From contig JAJDDG010000019.1 in assembly GCA_029260435.1 (NCBI GenBank), positions 1-64,000 on the forward strand: a DNA stretch of 64,000 bases, read 5' to 3'. The translations under genes were made by a program, and so were the position numbers. The notes below the pieces were generated by a model. That model saw only the letters and a program-made list of their open reading frames with translations, was not told where the DNA came from and did not search any database. Source of the stretch: Phycisphaerales bacterium. GTDB lineage: Bacteria; Planctomycetota; Phycisphaerae; Phycisphaerales; UBA1924. This document shows, in pieces, positions 26,735 through 35,381 of the stretch (the first letter of the stretch is position 1; each line of letters starts with the position of its first letter).

Positions 26735-27484
26735 ATGGCTGGTCATAGCAAGTGGGCGAATATCAAGCACAAGAAGGCGCGCACGGACGCGAAACGCGGC
26801 AAGGCGTGGAGCAAGTGCTCGAAGGCGATCATGGTCGCGGCGAAGGAGGGTGGCGGCGATGTGAGCGCCAACCTTTCTCTGCGGTACGCGGTTGAAGAAG
26901 CCAAGGGCGTGAACATGCCCAAAGACACGATCGAGCGGGCGATCAAGAAAGGCGCCGGCGAAACGGGCGGCGCGGATTACGTTTCGGTGCGGTACGAGGG
27001 GTACGGGCCGGCGGGCGTGGCGGTGATCGTTGACACGCTCACGGACAACCGCAACCGCACGGCGCCGGAGATGCGGACGCTGTTTACCAAGTCCGGCGGG
27101 AACCTCGGCGCGACGGGTTGCGTGGGGTATATGTTCGAGCCCAAGGGGATCTTGCTCGTTGAGGAGGACAAGACGAGCGAGGAGCAGATCATGGAACTCG
27201 CGATCGAGGCGGGCGCGGAGGATGTCGAGCTCGAAGATGGGATCTGGACGGTGACGACCGAGGTGAACGAGTTCATCGCGGTGAAAGAAGCGATCGACGG
27301 CGCGGGGATCGAGACGACGAGCGCCGAACGCACGATGATCCCGAACATGAGCGTGGAAGCCAAGGGTGCAGACGTCGGGAAGGTGATCCGCCTGATCGAC
27401 AACCTCGAAGATCACGACGATGTGCAAAAGGTGTACACGAACCTGGATGCTTCGGCGGAGGATCTTGCTGCGGCAACCGAATAG
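26735..27484 (+). CDS. YebC/PmpR-family protein
   Basis: 249 residues, the usual family length. It starts MAGHSKWANIKHKKARTDAKR, then RYAVEEAKGVNMPKDTIERAI and YEGYGPAGVAVIVD. The C-terminal EVELDDG-like block is VELEDGIWTV. An AGGAGCGAGAG lies before the ATG. The family contains regulators binding near target genes, and newer work links some members to relief of ribosome stalling at proline runs. It follows the lipoprotein by 26 bases. Confidence 0.96.
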   Translation: MAGHSKWANIKHKKARTDAKRGKAWSKCSKAIMVAAKEGGGDVSANLSLRYAVEEAKGVNMPKDTIERAIKKGAGETGGADYVSVRYEGYGPAGVAVIVDTLTDNRNRTAPEMRTLFTKSGGNLGATGCVGYMFEPKGILLVEEDKTSEEQIMELAIEAGAEDVELEDGIWTVTTEVNEFIAVKEAIDGAGIETTSAERTMIPNMSVEAKGADVGKVIRLIDNLEDHDDVQKVYTNLDASAEDLAAATE

Positions 27485-27528
27485 CTCCCCCACCCCGTTC
27501 CGCTCAGGTTGCTCGCCGGCACCTCGCG

Positions 27529-29322
27529 TTACTTGATCCAGAAGACCTTGGGTGCGGCGAGGAGGATCGGATCGCGCTGGAGTTGGAGCGATGTTGTCAC
27601 GCCCTGGCGGACGGCGTTCCACCCGTTCTCTCCGATAGCGGCGCGGATGAGCTCGACTGTCTCGCTCACGAGCGGCGATCGGACCGACGCACTCGCCCCG
27701 AGTATCTGGTTGAGCATCTCTTCGAGTGTGGGCCGGGGTGGGTACTGGAGGATGTCGTAGCGCCCTTCGACGAGGCTGAGCTCGCTCGCGAGATCGGTGA
27801 TTGCGTCTTCGATGCCGCCGATTTCGTCGGCCATGTTGAGCGTGATCGCACGGCGCCCTTCGAAGAGGCGCCCCTCGGCGGTCCTGGAGATATCGATGCC
27901 CTTGCGCCCTTGCGAGACGCGTTTGGTGAAGAGGTCGTACACCTCGGTCATGCGCGCGCGGATGGTGTCGCGTTGTTCGGGTGTCCAAGATTGTGTCATG
28001 GAGAACATGTCGCCGCCCTTGCCGCGAGAGCGGGAGACGACGTTCAGGTGGATTTTGTCGAAGAGGCCCTTCATGGAGAGCTTGCCGGAGATGACACCGA
28101 TGGAGCCGACGATGGAGGAGGGGTTGACGTACACCTTGTCGCCGGCGACGGCGATGTAGTAGCCGCCGGACGCGGCCATGGAGCCGACGGAGACCCAGAC
28201 GGGTTTGTGCTCGGCGACGCGGCGCAGCCCGAGCCAGATGGATTCGCTCGCGATGGCGCTGCCGCCGGGCGAATCGATGCGGACGACGACACCCTTGATG
28301 CGGTTGTCGGACTCGATGTCGAGCAGGGCTTTGCGGATGGTAGTGGAGCCCACGGAACTGGAGGACATGAGCCCGCCGGATGATGATTCGCCGTCCACGA
28401 TTGCGCCATCGATATACACCACGGCGATGGAGTCGCGGACCGGACCGAGGACGGGCGGGGCGAAGGCTTCCATCATCGATGCGAACGCCTCGAAGAAGCT
28501 CATCTGGGAGTAGTCCACTTCGTTCTCGGCTTTGGAGGGCGAGAGGTCGTTGTCCCAGACAAAATCATCGCCGTACTCGTCTTCGAGGTAGGACTCGAGA
28601 TCCGGGCGGTCGAGTTCGCGGTCGATGAGCTTGAGGCGCATGGCGGTGTCGGCGTTTGCGATGAAGCTCTCGCTCATGGCGTATTCGAGTTCGGCGCGGG
28701 AGAGGTTGCGTCCTTCGGCGAGGGTGTTGGCGTATTCCTCGTAGAGCCCGTCGAGGAGGGCGGAGAAGTTTGCGTCCCACTCGGGGGAGGGCCCGGAGTT
28801 GGCGATGGTTTCCATCGCGCCCTTGAAATCGCCGATCTGGACGAACTCGGCGTGGATGCCGACGGCGTGCAGGGCGTCGGCGAGGTACATCTCTTCGGTG
28901 TGGAAGCCAGCGAGCATGGCGCCGCCGCCGGACTGGATGATGACGTCATCGGCGTGCGCCGCGATGAGGAATGACGCGGGTGTGTAGATCTCGGTGAAGA
29001 CGTGGACGGTGCGGTCCTGCTCGCGGACGCGCTCGATCGCGACACCGATCTCTTCGATCTGGGTGCGGGACGCGGCGAAATCCGAGATGCGGATGACGAG
29101 GGCGTCGATGTTTTCGCTCGGATCGGCGGCGAGGGCGAGTTCGCCCATGATGTCCGCGAGGGTCTTGTCCTTCTCGATGGAGGCGAAGGGGATGATCGGG
29201 GTGGTGTCGCGCTCGATGACGGGGCCGTCGAGCTTGATGTAGGCGATGGTGGAAGCTGCGGACGCGGCGGTGGTGATCGCGGCGGAGAGCCCGAGCGTTG
29301 CGGCGAGGCGGGGGATGGTCAT
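27529..29322 (-). CDS. sppA: SppA-type signal peptide peptidase, long (67K) form
   Basis: 597 residues. The N-terminal signal MTIPRLAATLGLSAAITTAASA is followed by two S49 domains. The expected Lys of the catalytic dyad is K167 in IGDFKGAMET of the first domain. The Ser is S385 in SMAASGGYYIA of the second, preceded by RIDSPGGSAIASE. It degrades released signal peptides in the membrane or periplasm. A second, shorter SppA lipoprotein lies at 43624..44640, so the window holds both architectures. It is convergent with yebC. Confidence 0.93.
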   Translation of the reverse strand: MTIPRLAATLGLSAAITTAASAASTIAYIKLDGPVIERDTTPIIPFASIEKDKTLADIMGELALAADPSENIDALVIRISDFAASRTQIEEIGVAIERVREQDRTVHVFTEIYTPASFLIAAHADDVIIQSGGGAMLAGFHTEEMYLADALHAVGIHAEFVQIGDFKGAMETIANSGPSPEWDANFSALLDGLYEEYANTLAEGRNLSRAELEYAMSESFIANADTAMRLKLIDRELDRPDLESYLEDEYGDDFVWDNDLSPSKAENEVDYSQMSFFEAFASMMEAFAPPVLGPVRDSIAVVYIDGAIVDGESSSGGLMSSSSVGSTTIRKALLDIESDNRIKGVVVRIDSPGGSAIASESIWLGLRRVAEHKPVWVSVGSMAASGGYYIAVAGDKVYVNPSSIVGSIGVISGKLSMKGLFDKIHLNVVSRSRGKGGDMFSMTQSWTPEQRDTIRARMTEVYDLFTKRVSQGRKGIDISRTAEGRLFEGRRAITLNMADEIGGIEDAITDLASELSLVEGRYDILQYPPRPTLEEMLNQILGASASVRSPLVSETVELIRAAIGENGWNAVRQGVTTSLQLQRDPILLAAPKVFWIK

Positions 29323-29399
29323 GCGTGTTTCCCTCTGGTGGTCGATATGGATTGGTGTATCTGATTATTCGGCAGGACGTGGATCGGGTTTCGGATCGT

Positions 29400-29828
29400 T
29401 TAGTTGTAGCCCAACTCTTCGAGATCGTCCTCCTCGAGCCCAAAATGGTGCCCGATCTCGTGGAGGAGGGTAACAGCGATTTCTTCGAAAATGACATCCT
29501 CGGCGTCGGGGATGGTCCAACCACCCGCCTGCTCGATAATGCCGAGGCGGAACAGATGGATGTGCTCGGGGAGATCGGAGGCATCTTCGACGGATCGCTC
29601 GGTGAGCATTCTCCCTGTGTGCAGCCCGCAGAAATCGAGGCGAAAATCGGAGTCTGGGACGCTCTGATCAATCTGCCAGAGCTCGCGGAGATGAGCGAGC
29701 AGATCGGGCGACGGGGCGTCGTCCACGATGACGGGGACTTCACGCAATAGCACAGCAAGATCATCGGGCAGCGCTGCGATCACCTGCTCCATAAGATTGT
29801 CGAACCGGTCTCGCTCTTGATCCGTCAC
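29400..29828 (-). CDS. HExxH metallopeptidase-like protein (zincin family)
   Basis: 142 residues. The C-terminus has the zinc-protease motif HEIGHH at 123-128 in TLLHEIGHHFGLEEDDLEELGY, the pattern of the small PF06262 (Zincin_1) family. The N-terminal part (DRFDNLMEQVIAALPDDLAVLLREVPVIVDD) also fits that family. A substrate is not known. The third ligand is probably in EEDDLEEL. It lies 77 bases upstream of the SppA gene on the same strand, so the two may share a transcript. Confidence 0.85.
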   Translation of the reverse strand: MTDQERDRFDNLMEQVIAALPDDLAVLLREVPVIVDDAPSPDLLAHLRELWQIDQSVPDSDFRLDFCGLHTGRMLTERSVEDASDLPEHIHLFRLGIIEQAGGWTIPDAEDVIFEEIAVTLLHEIGHHFGLEEDDLEELGYN

Positions 29829-29924
29829 CCCCCTATCCTACCCCCCCGTCACCCCCCCCTCACCCCATTCACCCCCTGCCCATCAACCGGCTGGTAGGTC
29901 ATGGCAATCGATTCGAGGAAGATC

Positions 29925-30557
29925 ATGGACGACAACGACCGCATCGCACAATTTGAGAACATGGCTCAGGCGGACCCCTCGAACGAGATGGCGCATTTCT
30001 CGCTCGGCGGGGCGTACGCCAAAGCGGAGCGGCACGCGGAGGCAGCGGGTGCGTACGCGAAGTGCATCGAGGCCAACCCCGACATGAGCAAGGCGTACGA
30101 GCTTGGTAGCAAGGCGCTGGATTCGGCGGGTGAGAAGGACCAAGCGATCGAGCTGGCGACCAGGGGGTACGAGATCGCGGCGGGGCTCGGGGATCTGATG
30201 CCACGGAACGCGATGGGCGAGTTGCTTGAGCGCCTCGGGGCTCCGGTGCCCGAACTCGAAGGCGGAGCGGCGGATGCCGAAATGCCCGAGGGATCGTTTC
30301 TATGCCAGCAGTCGGGACGACCCGGCACGGAGATGGAGCACCCGCCCTTCAAGGGGACGGTCGGAGCGTGGATCCAGTCGAATATCTCGCAGGAGACTTG
30401 GGGGCAATGGCTCGCACAAGGCACGAAGGTGATCAACGAGCTGCGGCTCGATCTGTCGCGCGACGAGGACAGCGAGACCTACGACCGGTACATGCACGAG
30501 TATCTCGGGCTGGACGACGAAAAACTCGCAGAACTGCGCACTGCTGCGGCGTCATAA
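29925..30557 (+). CDS. TPR domain fused to a YggX-like Fe(II)-trafficking domain
   Basis: 210 residues from the ATG at 29925, preceded by GAGGA at 6-10 bases; an ATG at 29901 in frame lacks good spacing. Residues 1-90 are two to three TPR helices pairs (DPSNEMAHFSLGGAYAKAERHAEAAGAYAKCIEANPDMSKAYELG). Residues from about 120 match YggX: FLCQQSGRPGTEM, then QETWGQWLAQGTKVINELRLDL and YDRYMHEYL. YggX protects iron-sulfur clusters from oxidative damage and carries an N-terminal Cys, here in FLCQ. YggX is normally a 90-residue stand-alone protein, so the TPR fusion is notable and suggests tethering to a partner. Confidence 0.75.
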   Translation: MDDNDRIAQFENMAQADPSNEMAHFSLGGAYAKAERHAEAAGAYAKCIEANPDMSKAYELGSKALDSAGEKDQAIELATRGYEIAAGLGDLMPRNAMGELLERLGAPVPELEGGAADAEMPEGSFLCQQSGRPGTEMEHPPFKGTVGAWIQSNISQETWGQWLAQGTKVINELRLDLSRDEDSETYDRYMHEYLGLDDEKLAELRTAAAS

Positions 30558-30589
30558 AAAAACCGCATCGTGGAAAACAACGATGCGGT
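30556..30589 (-). terminator. intrinsic terminator of the sorting-tail gene
   Basis: On the minus strand ACCGCATCG and CGATGCGGT pair perfectly around TTGTTTTCCA. Seven T follow. It sits 30 bases after the stop of 30620..31381 and partly overlaps the stop codon of the plus-strand YggX gene; it is oriented to end the minus-strand transcript. Confidence 0.9.
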
Positions 30590-30619
30590 GTGACGGGAGC
30601 TTTGTGGCTGTCGCGGGTG

Positions 30620-31381
30620 CTAACGCCTGCGGCGGGTGGCAAGCAGGCTCATCGGCGCGAAGGCGGCGATGGTGGAGGGGGCGGGGATGGACAGGGTGAA
30701 TTGCCACTGGGCGCCGTAGGAGCCGAAGAAATCATTGGACAAGGCGTCTGCACCGGCTTCGGTGTGCCCGGAAGCGCCGATGGAGAAGGTGTAGGAGTTG
30801 CCGGGCGTGAGTTGGAACGACTCGGGCGCGATCGAGGCCTGGCTCCATGTCGCGGGGCTATCGGTGCTCGCGATGATGGTCGAACCGATATCGCCGCCGT
30901 TTACCTGGAGCAGCCATCTGAGGGAGAACTCGGTGTCGTCGCCGACTCCGTTTGCACGGAGCACCCAATCGAGTTCGAGCTTCGTTGGGGCATCGACTTC
31001 GAATACGTAGACAAAGTCCGAGATCGATTCGGCGGCGGAGCCCTCGGGGAAGAATGCGATCGCGTCACCCATGGCCGATCCCGATCCTGTGATGAAGTCG
31101 GGGGTCGTTTGGGTGATGCTCTGTCCCGCGTACGAAGACCCCGAGGAAAAGACGGTGCTTACCTCGGAATCGACCTGATCGAAGAAGAGGATATCCCCTG
31201 GATCGTCGAACGCGGAGAAGGGGCTGCTTGTCGCATCGACGGATGCGTCCGACTCGACAGTGTTCTCACCGCTTATGTTGATAAACGCGGCGTGCGTGGA
31301 AGTTGCGACGAAAAGCGCAGCAACTGTGGTGGTTAGAAAACCCCGGAAAGGGTTTGTGTCAATCATCATAAGTGCTTCCAT
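30620..31381 (-). CDS. exported protein with PAP-type C-terminal sorting signal
   Basis: 253 residues. The ATG at 31381 has GAGAGAGA about 9 bases upstream. A signal peptide near the start (FLTTTVAALFVATSTHA) precedes a beta-rich, Asp/Ser-rich body (NISGENTVESDASVDATSS, WVLRANGVGDDTEFSLRWLL) that looks like a beta-sandwich. The end has IPAPSTIAAFAPMSLLATRRRR: Pro-Ala-Pro, hydrophobic helix, Arg cluster, the PEP-CTERM type of sorting tail. It would be held in the membrane, cleaved by an exosortase-like enzyme (none in the window) and displayed or secreted. A terminator follows at 30556-30589. The next upstream gene encodes a similar protein. Confidence 0.8.
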   Translation of the reverse strand: MEALMMIDTNPFRGFLTTTVAALFVATSTHAAFINISGENTVESDASVDATSSPFSAFDDPGDILFFDQVDSEVSTVFSSGSSYAGQSITQTTPDFITGSGSAMGDAIAFFPEGSAAESISDFVYVFEVDAPTKLELDWVLRANGVGDDTEFSLRWLLQVNGGDIGSTIIASTDSPATWSQASIAPESFQLTPGNSYTFSIGASGHTEAGADALSNDFFGSYGAQWQFTLSIPAPSTIAAFAPMSLLATRRRR

Positions 31382-31508
31382 TTGAATCTCTCTCTCAACG
31401 CCCACGGGTTACGGATGTGCAGACGCCCAATCCTTTGGTGGGGCGGTTCACGATGAAACGGCGTATGGATCGGAGCGCCCCGCTCCGGTCCGCCGATGAC
31501 ACATTTCG

Positions 31509-32252
31509 TTAACGTCTCGTTCTTCTGGATGAGAAGCACAAGGCGATTGCGAACAAGGAAGATGCGGCGGGGGCCGGGACGACCGTGAGTGAAAACGCGA
31601 AGCCGGCTTCTGCCTTGATGTGATCCCGATCGAGCAGGTCCGTGTTTGCGACGGCGACGGCTTTAGCGGTGAGGCGGTACGAACCCGGCTCGAGTTCGCC
31701 GGAGAACGTGCCCTCGTCCGAACCATTGGTCCGGCGGAGGATGGCGCCCGAGATGGGCTTCTCCTTGGAGAGGCTTTCGAGCATGACCTCGGCGGCCTCG
31801 ACCTGGATGAGTTGGTCCAGCCCGATCCAGATCAACCAGTCGAACTCGATGATCAGCGGCTCGTCCGTCACCCTGAACGACATGGAGAAGGTGGTCACCG
31901 CGGCGGCGAAACCGAATTCCTCGTCCACGACCGTCGCTTCAGAGATCACGGTTGCGCGGGCTTCGATGAGCCCGGAGCCGTCGAAGCCGTTGGAGATCAG
32001 CATCGCGGCGCTGCTGGCGTCGGCGGCTTTGCTTGTGTTGGTTGTGAGCCCTATTTCGAACGCGGAGCGGTCGAACATGTCGAGTTCCCGCGATTCGATT
32101 GTCGCGGGAGCGTCGTTGAGGATGGCGGATGTACTCAACACGGTGCGCGAGCGATCGAAGGGGATGAACCCTGCGCTGGCGGTGTTGGCGAGCGTGAGCG
32201 CGCACAACGACACCGTGAAAACAGCACACCCTGACCACGCTGTGCGTGCCAT
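31509..32252 (-). CDS. second exported protein with PAP-type sorting tail
   Basis: 247 residues. The signal peptide is CAVFTVSLCALTLANTASA (about 9-27). The body is again beta-rich with acidic and Ser residues (LDMFDRSAFEIG, EFDWLIWIGLDQ, GELEPGSYRLTAKAV). It ends VVPAPAASSLFAIALCFSSRRTRR, the sorting tail. Sequence similarity to the neighbouring tail protein is limited to architecture (WLxRxNG-like, GSYxLTAxA versus GNSYTFSIGA), so they are probably related, diverged copies. Function unknown; display or secretion is inferred. An upstream stretch (32253-32570) holds the likely promoter. Confidence 0.78.
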   Translation of the reverse strand: MARTAWSGCAVFTVSLCALTLANTASAGFIPFDRSRTVLSTSAILNDAPATIESRELDMFDRSAFEIGLTTNTSKAADASSAAMLISNGFDGSGLIEARATVISEATVVDEEFGFAAAVTTFSMSFRVTDEPLIIEFDWLIWIGLDQLIQVEAAEVMLESLSKEKPISGAILRRTNGSDEGTFSGELEPGSYRLTAKAVAVANTDLLDRDHIKAEAGFAFSLTVVPAPAASSLFAIALCFSSRRTRR

Positions 32253-32570
32253 GGTGAAATACCTTTCTCTCTACCGCGTCGCGGGCTGTGCTTCCCGTCG
32301 GCGGTTATTCCTCCCGGCGCTACCTGTGCGTACAGCTACCGAGACTGACTCCTCGCAGGCAACGCCCGCGCACGACGCTTGCGGTGTAAACACAACAACA
32401 GCGCCGAGGCTTCGTGCCAATTCCTTCGTGATGTTGTCCGACCTGTGCTGGCGGACGATAGTAAATTACCAAGAACAGGGGGGCGTGCCAAGCGCAAAGT
32501 GTGAAGTGTTTTTATTTTTTGCGTGCGACTGGCTCGCTGTATCTCTGCGACAGCGTGTTTTACAGTATTT
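32253..32570. other. AT-rich intergenic region before the sorting-tail gene
   Basis: The 318 bases hold no credible gene. On the minus strand TTGGCA and TAATTT are 17 bases apart (32463-32491) and make a weak sigma-70 promoter for the gene at 31509..32252, giving a leader of about 200 bases. A CGCTGT/ACAGCG inverted repeat lies at 32535-32555. On the plus strand it is followed by T-rich bases, though no plus-strand gene reaches it. Confidence 0.4.
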
Positions 32571-33590
32571 TTACGCCACTATGCCGGTTCTGCGGAGCGA
32601 ATCGAGGACGATCGATTCGATGCTTTGATCGGTTCGCACGAGAAGATGCGACATGCCGCGTGCGGTGCAGAACTCGTTAAGGGTGCTTGTAAAACTCTCG
32701 AATCGCGCTCGATATGCGCGGACGAGGTCCGGGGCGAGCGTGATCTCCGCGGCGTGGGCTGTCTCGATGTCTGTCAGGCGGACATCGCCGCTCAATCCGC
32801 GTTCGAGCAGGCGGGCGGGGTCTATTTCCTCCGGCGTGAGGATCTGCAGACAATGGAGATCGTATCCCCCTTTGCCCCCCCCGCTCCCGCGTGCGCTCGA
32901 GCCCGATGCTGCGGAGAGGGAACGGAGCCCCTGTTCGTACCCGTCGGGGATCAGCATATCCGAGAGCAGCACCATGACACCCTTGCCTACCCGGAGTCGG
33001 GCGATCGTGTTGAGTGCGGCATCGAACGAGGCTCGTGCTCCTGAGGGACCGGATGGTGCGAGTGTGCCTGTGTCGTCCTGCCAGATGCTGTTGATGATGA
33101 ATTCTGTGAGGCGGCGGGTGTGGCGTCTGCCCCGCATGTCCGGGAGTCGGGCGATGCGCTGCGCGCCGGGGGCACCGAAGACGGAGAGTGTGACGCGGTT
33201 GTTGTTCACCAGCCCGATGTACCCCAATGCGAGCGCGATTCGCGCTGCGGCGAGGGCCTTGGAGGGCGAGCCGGCGTGCATGCTTGCCGAGGCGTCGATA
33301 ATAAGATGCAGCGCGAGGTCTTCCTCTTCGAGGAAGAGCTTGATGAAGAGGCGGTCGAGGCGGGCGTAGACGTTCCAGTCGATGAATCGGAGGTCGTCGC
33401 CCGGGACATAGTTCCGGTAGTCATCGAACTCGACGGACTGCCCCCGTTTCTTGGAGCGGCGTTCGCCCTGGAGCTTGCCGGGGAACATTTTATTCGATCG
33501 GATGTCCACCCGTTCCAAGCGGGCGAGCAGGCGCGGATCGAGAAGAGCCTCGGGCTTTGCGGGTCGATCGGATGCTGAGCCGACAAGCAT
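32571..33590 (-). CDS. DUF58/von Willebrand-like protein
   Basis: 339 residues from the ATG at 33590; a further in-frame ATG at 33617 lacks a ribosome-binding site. The DUF58 signature is DYRNYVPGDDLRFIDWNVYARLDRLFIK, in pieces. A MIDAS-like metal motif, DASASM, follows inside LALHLIIDASASMH. DUF58 proteins usually sit beside MoxR-type AAA+ ATPases, but none is visible here. The late RAYRARFESFTSTLNEFC fits the family. The role is presumed to be chaperone-like, in protein complex assembly. Confidence 0.85.
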   Translation of the reverse strand: MLVGSASDRPAKPEALLDPRLLARLERVDIRSNKMFPGKLQGERRSKKRGQSVEFDDYRNYVPGDDLRFIDWNVYARLDRLFIKLFLEEEDLALHLIIDASASMHAGSPSKALAAARIALALGYIGLVNNNRVTLSVFGAPGAQRIARLPDMRGRRHTRRLTEFIINSIWQDDTGTLAPSGPSGARASFDAALNTIARLRVGKGVMVLLSDMLIPDGYEQGLRSLSAASGSSARGSGGGKGGYDLHCLQILTPEEIDPARLLERGLSGDVRLTDIETAHAAEITLAPDLVRAYRARFESFTSTLNEFCTARGMSHLLVRTDQSIESIVLDSLRRTGIVA

Positions 33591-33704
33591 GGTTGAGTAT
33601 CCGTTCTGCGAGAACATGCACCCGGAGCGGGTTTCGGGCGTATCCTAGGCTGAAGGTGAGGGGGAGGTTTATTCCGGGTCGGCGCAACAGGCAGGAGATC
33701 GAAT

Positions 33705-34496
33705 ATGCGGCTTGATTTGAGCGGATTGGTACGGGTTGGATTGGTCGGTTTGGTACTGTGTGTCGGGACGACTGGTGTGTGTCAGACCGCGATCGCGCAG
33801 ACGGACACCACCGCTGTGGATCTCCAGCGGGAAAACGACCAGCTGCGTCAGCGGATCGCACGTCTCGAAGCGCAGCTCCGCGAGGCGAAGAAGCGGATCA
33901 AGGTGCTTGAAGCACAGCTCAAATCGGGTTCGGGTGAGGATAAAGACGACAAACCCGGCGGTGGGGGATCGGATTCGGACGGGGAAGCGGGGTTCGCCCA
34001 GACACCGACAGATCCGCTCGCTTGCCCGACGTCGATGCGAGCGGCGCTGATTGCCAATTACGACGAACAGGTGTTTACAAACCTGCCTTACGAGAACCGC
34101 GCAGACAAGGTGCGGTATATCCGTGGCGTGCAGCAGTGGGTGCGGAAGATGGGGCGCGAGTTTTCGGGAGAAGTGGAGTGGACGGTTCGTCTGCTCGAGG
34201 TGCAAGAGGACGACTCACGCACCGTGACACTTCGGTTCGAGGTGCTGGATCCGACAAGCGGGCTTGCATACGGCGCGCCAACAACAGCCTCCGTTGCCAA
34301 GCGAATGGTCACCGAACTGATCGGTGCCCCGGCGAAAAGTATCTGGCTTCTTTCGGGGAAAGTGAATGCAGACCCGCAGGTGAATCCTGATCGAGCGGAG
34401 TCCGACGCATTCGATGTGCCAGCGCTGATCGGGGCGTTCGTCGAAGACGGGTACGAACTGTTTGTGAAGAAAGTGCGTGAGACGACGTTGCCGTAG
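33705..34496 (+). CDS. exported coiled-coil protein of unknown function
   Basis: 263 residues with a strong CAGGAGATCG before the ATG. A signal peptide at 1-31 (VRVGLVGLVLCVGTTGVCQTAIA) is followed by a heptad-rich coiled coil near 38-72 (LQRENDQLRQRIARLEAQLREAKKR, in pieces). Then there is a Gly/Asp linker, and a globular domain (ALIANYDEQVFTNLPYENRADKVRYIRGV) with no family I recognise. The C-terminal half is mixed alpha/beta (TVTLRFEVLDP, IWLLSGKVNADP). It stands alone between DUF58 and a convergent 3D-domain gene. Confidence 0.75.
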   Translation: MRLDLSGLVRVGLVGLVLCVGTTGVCQTAIAQTDTTAVDLQRENDQLRQRIARLEAQLREAKKRIKVLEAQLKSGSGEDKDDKPGGGGSDSDGEAGFAQTPTDPLACPTSMRAALIANYDEQVFTNLPYENRADKVRYIRGVQQWVRKMGREFSGEVEWTVRLLEVQEDDSRTVTLRFEVLDPTSGLAYGAPTTASVAKRMVTELIGAPAKSIWLLSGKVNADPQVNPDRAESDAFDVPALIGAFVEDGYELFVKKVRETTLP

Positions 34497-34509
34497 GCGA
34501 GCGGGGTGC

Positions 34510-35139
34510 TCAGCGATCGGTGTCGGGATCGTCTGTGTATCCCCAGACGATGACAGGCAGCTTCTGCACGCCCCACTGGCGGGCCCGCGAGTGGGTGGCG
34601 TAGAGCACGTCCAGGCGGGCACCCTTGATCGCGCCGCCGCGGTCGAGGATGGGGACGATCTCGTTGTCCGCGTAGCCGGGGACGGTGATCATCGAGCCGA
34701 ACGGGAGGATGCGGGTGTCGGCGGCGACGAGTTGCATCGCGTTGGTCCAGACCGAGTCGTTGGTGGCGGTCTTGCCGTCCGCCCACGAGCCGCACGAGCG
34801 GTGGTCGGGGGAGTAGGCGGTGACGGTCATCCAGATGGTCTTGATGGGTTTGACGGGGCGGCCGTCGAAGAAGCGGACATCCGAGGGGACCACCTGCGCG
34901 GGCTCCTGGAGAGCTTCGATCATCGCCATGGGTTCCATGATCGGCATGATCTGCTCGACTGGCGCGGGGGTGGTTGTGGATACAACGGTGTCGATCGCGA
35001 CCAGCGCGGGGCCGATGGCCGCCTGCTTGGCGATGACGGCTGATGCGGCGACGGTGAGCGCGACGAAAGCGAACACACACACCTCTGCCGTGGTGCGGGC
35101 AACCTTCAGTCTCCGCTGATGGTCGAGATGGATGGTCAT
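34510..35139 (-). CDS. 3D-domain protein, possible cell-wall lytic transglycosylase-like
   Basis: 209 residues. One N-terminal membrane segment (CVFAFVALTVAASAVIA) is followed by a linker and a 3D-type domain in the second half: MTVTAYSPDHRSCGSWADGKT, then LPFGSMITVPGY and DRGGAIKGARLDVLY. These three Asp-bearing blocks define the 3D fold of the double-psi barrel family seen in Rpf, YabE and MltA-like proteins. It likely binds or cuts peptidoglycan outside the membrane. It is transcribed alone, convergent with the coiled-coil protein gene. Confidence 0.85.
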   Translation of the reverse strand: MTIHLDHQRRLKVARTTAEVCVFAFVALTVAASAVIAKQAAIGPALVAIDTVVSTTTPAPVEQIMPIMEPMAMIEALQEPAQVVPSDVRFFDGRPVKPIKTIWMTVTAYSPDHRSCGSWADGKTATNDSVWTNAMQLVAADTRILPFGSMITVPGYADNEIVPILDRGGAIKGARLDVLYATHSRARQWGVQKLPVIVWGYTDDPDTDR

Positions 35140-35381
35140 CGAGAGTGTTCGCCTCTTTGGTTATTCCGGGCTCCGCCCGGGGGTCGGCTGGATTGCCGAT
35201 TCCGGGGGGATCTTATCCGATCCTACCTCCACAGAGAAGTCAATCCAATGGATCGTTCCACAGAGGTGGGACAGGTAGGGATCGTCCGGATTGGGTGTTC
35301 GCTTTGGAGTGGATGCGTAGATCTGGAGGGGAAAAAACTGCTAAGTGTTAGTTCAGCAAAGCTTTACGGATATTAAGGGGT

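Noticed and set aside
26705-27988. 427-codon open frame on the minus strand
   Set aside because: It is antisense to yebC and sppA, has Arg/His/Pro-rich composition and no family features; a GC-rich shadow.
32480-32500. Sigma-54 promoter (TTGGCACG) before the sorting-tail gene
   Set aside because: The -12 GC at the right spacing is missing; read instead as a weak sigma-70 box.
35140-35381. 85-codon frame (35119..35376) before the PfkB-type kinase gene end
   Set aside because: No ribosome-binding site, no family features, and it begins inside the 3D-domain gene on the other strand.
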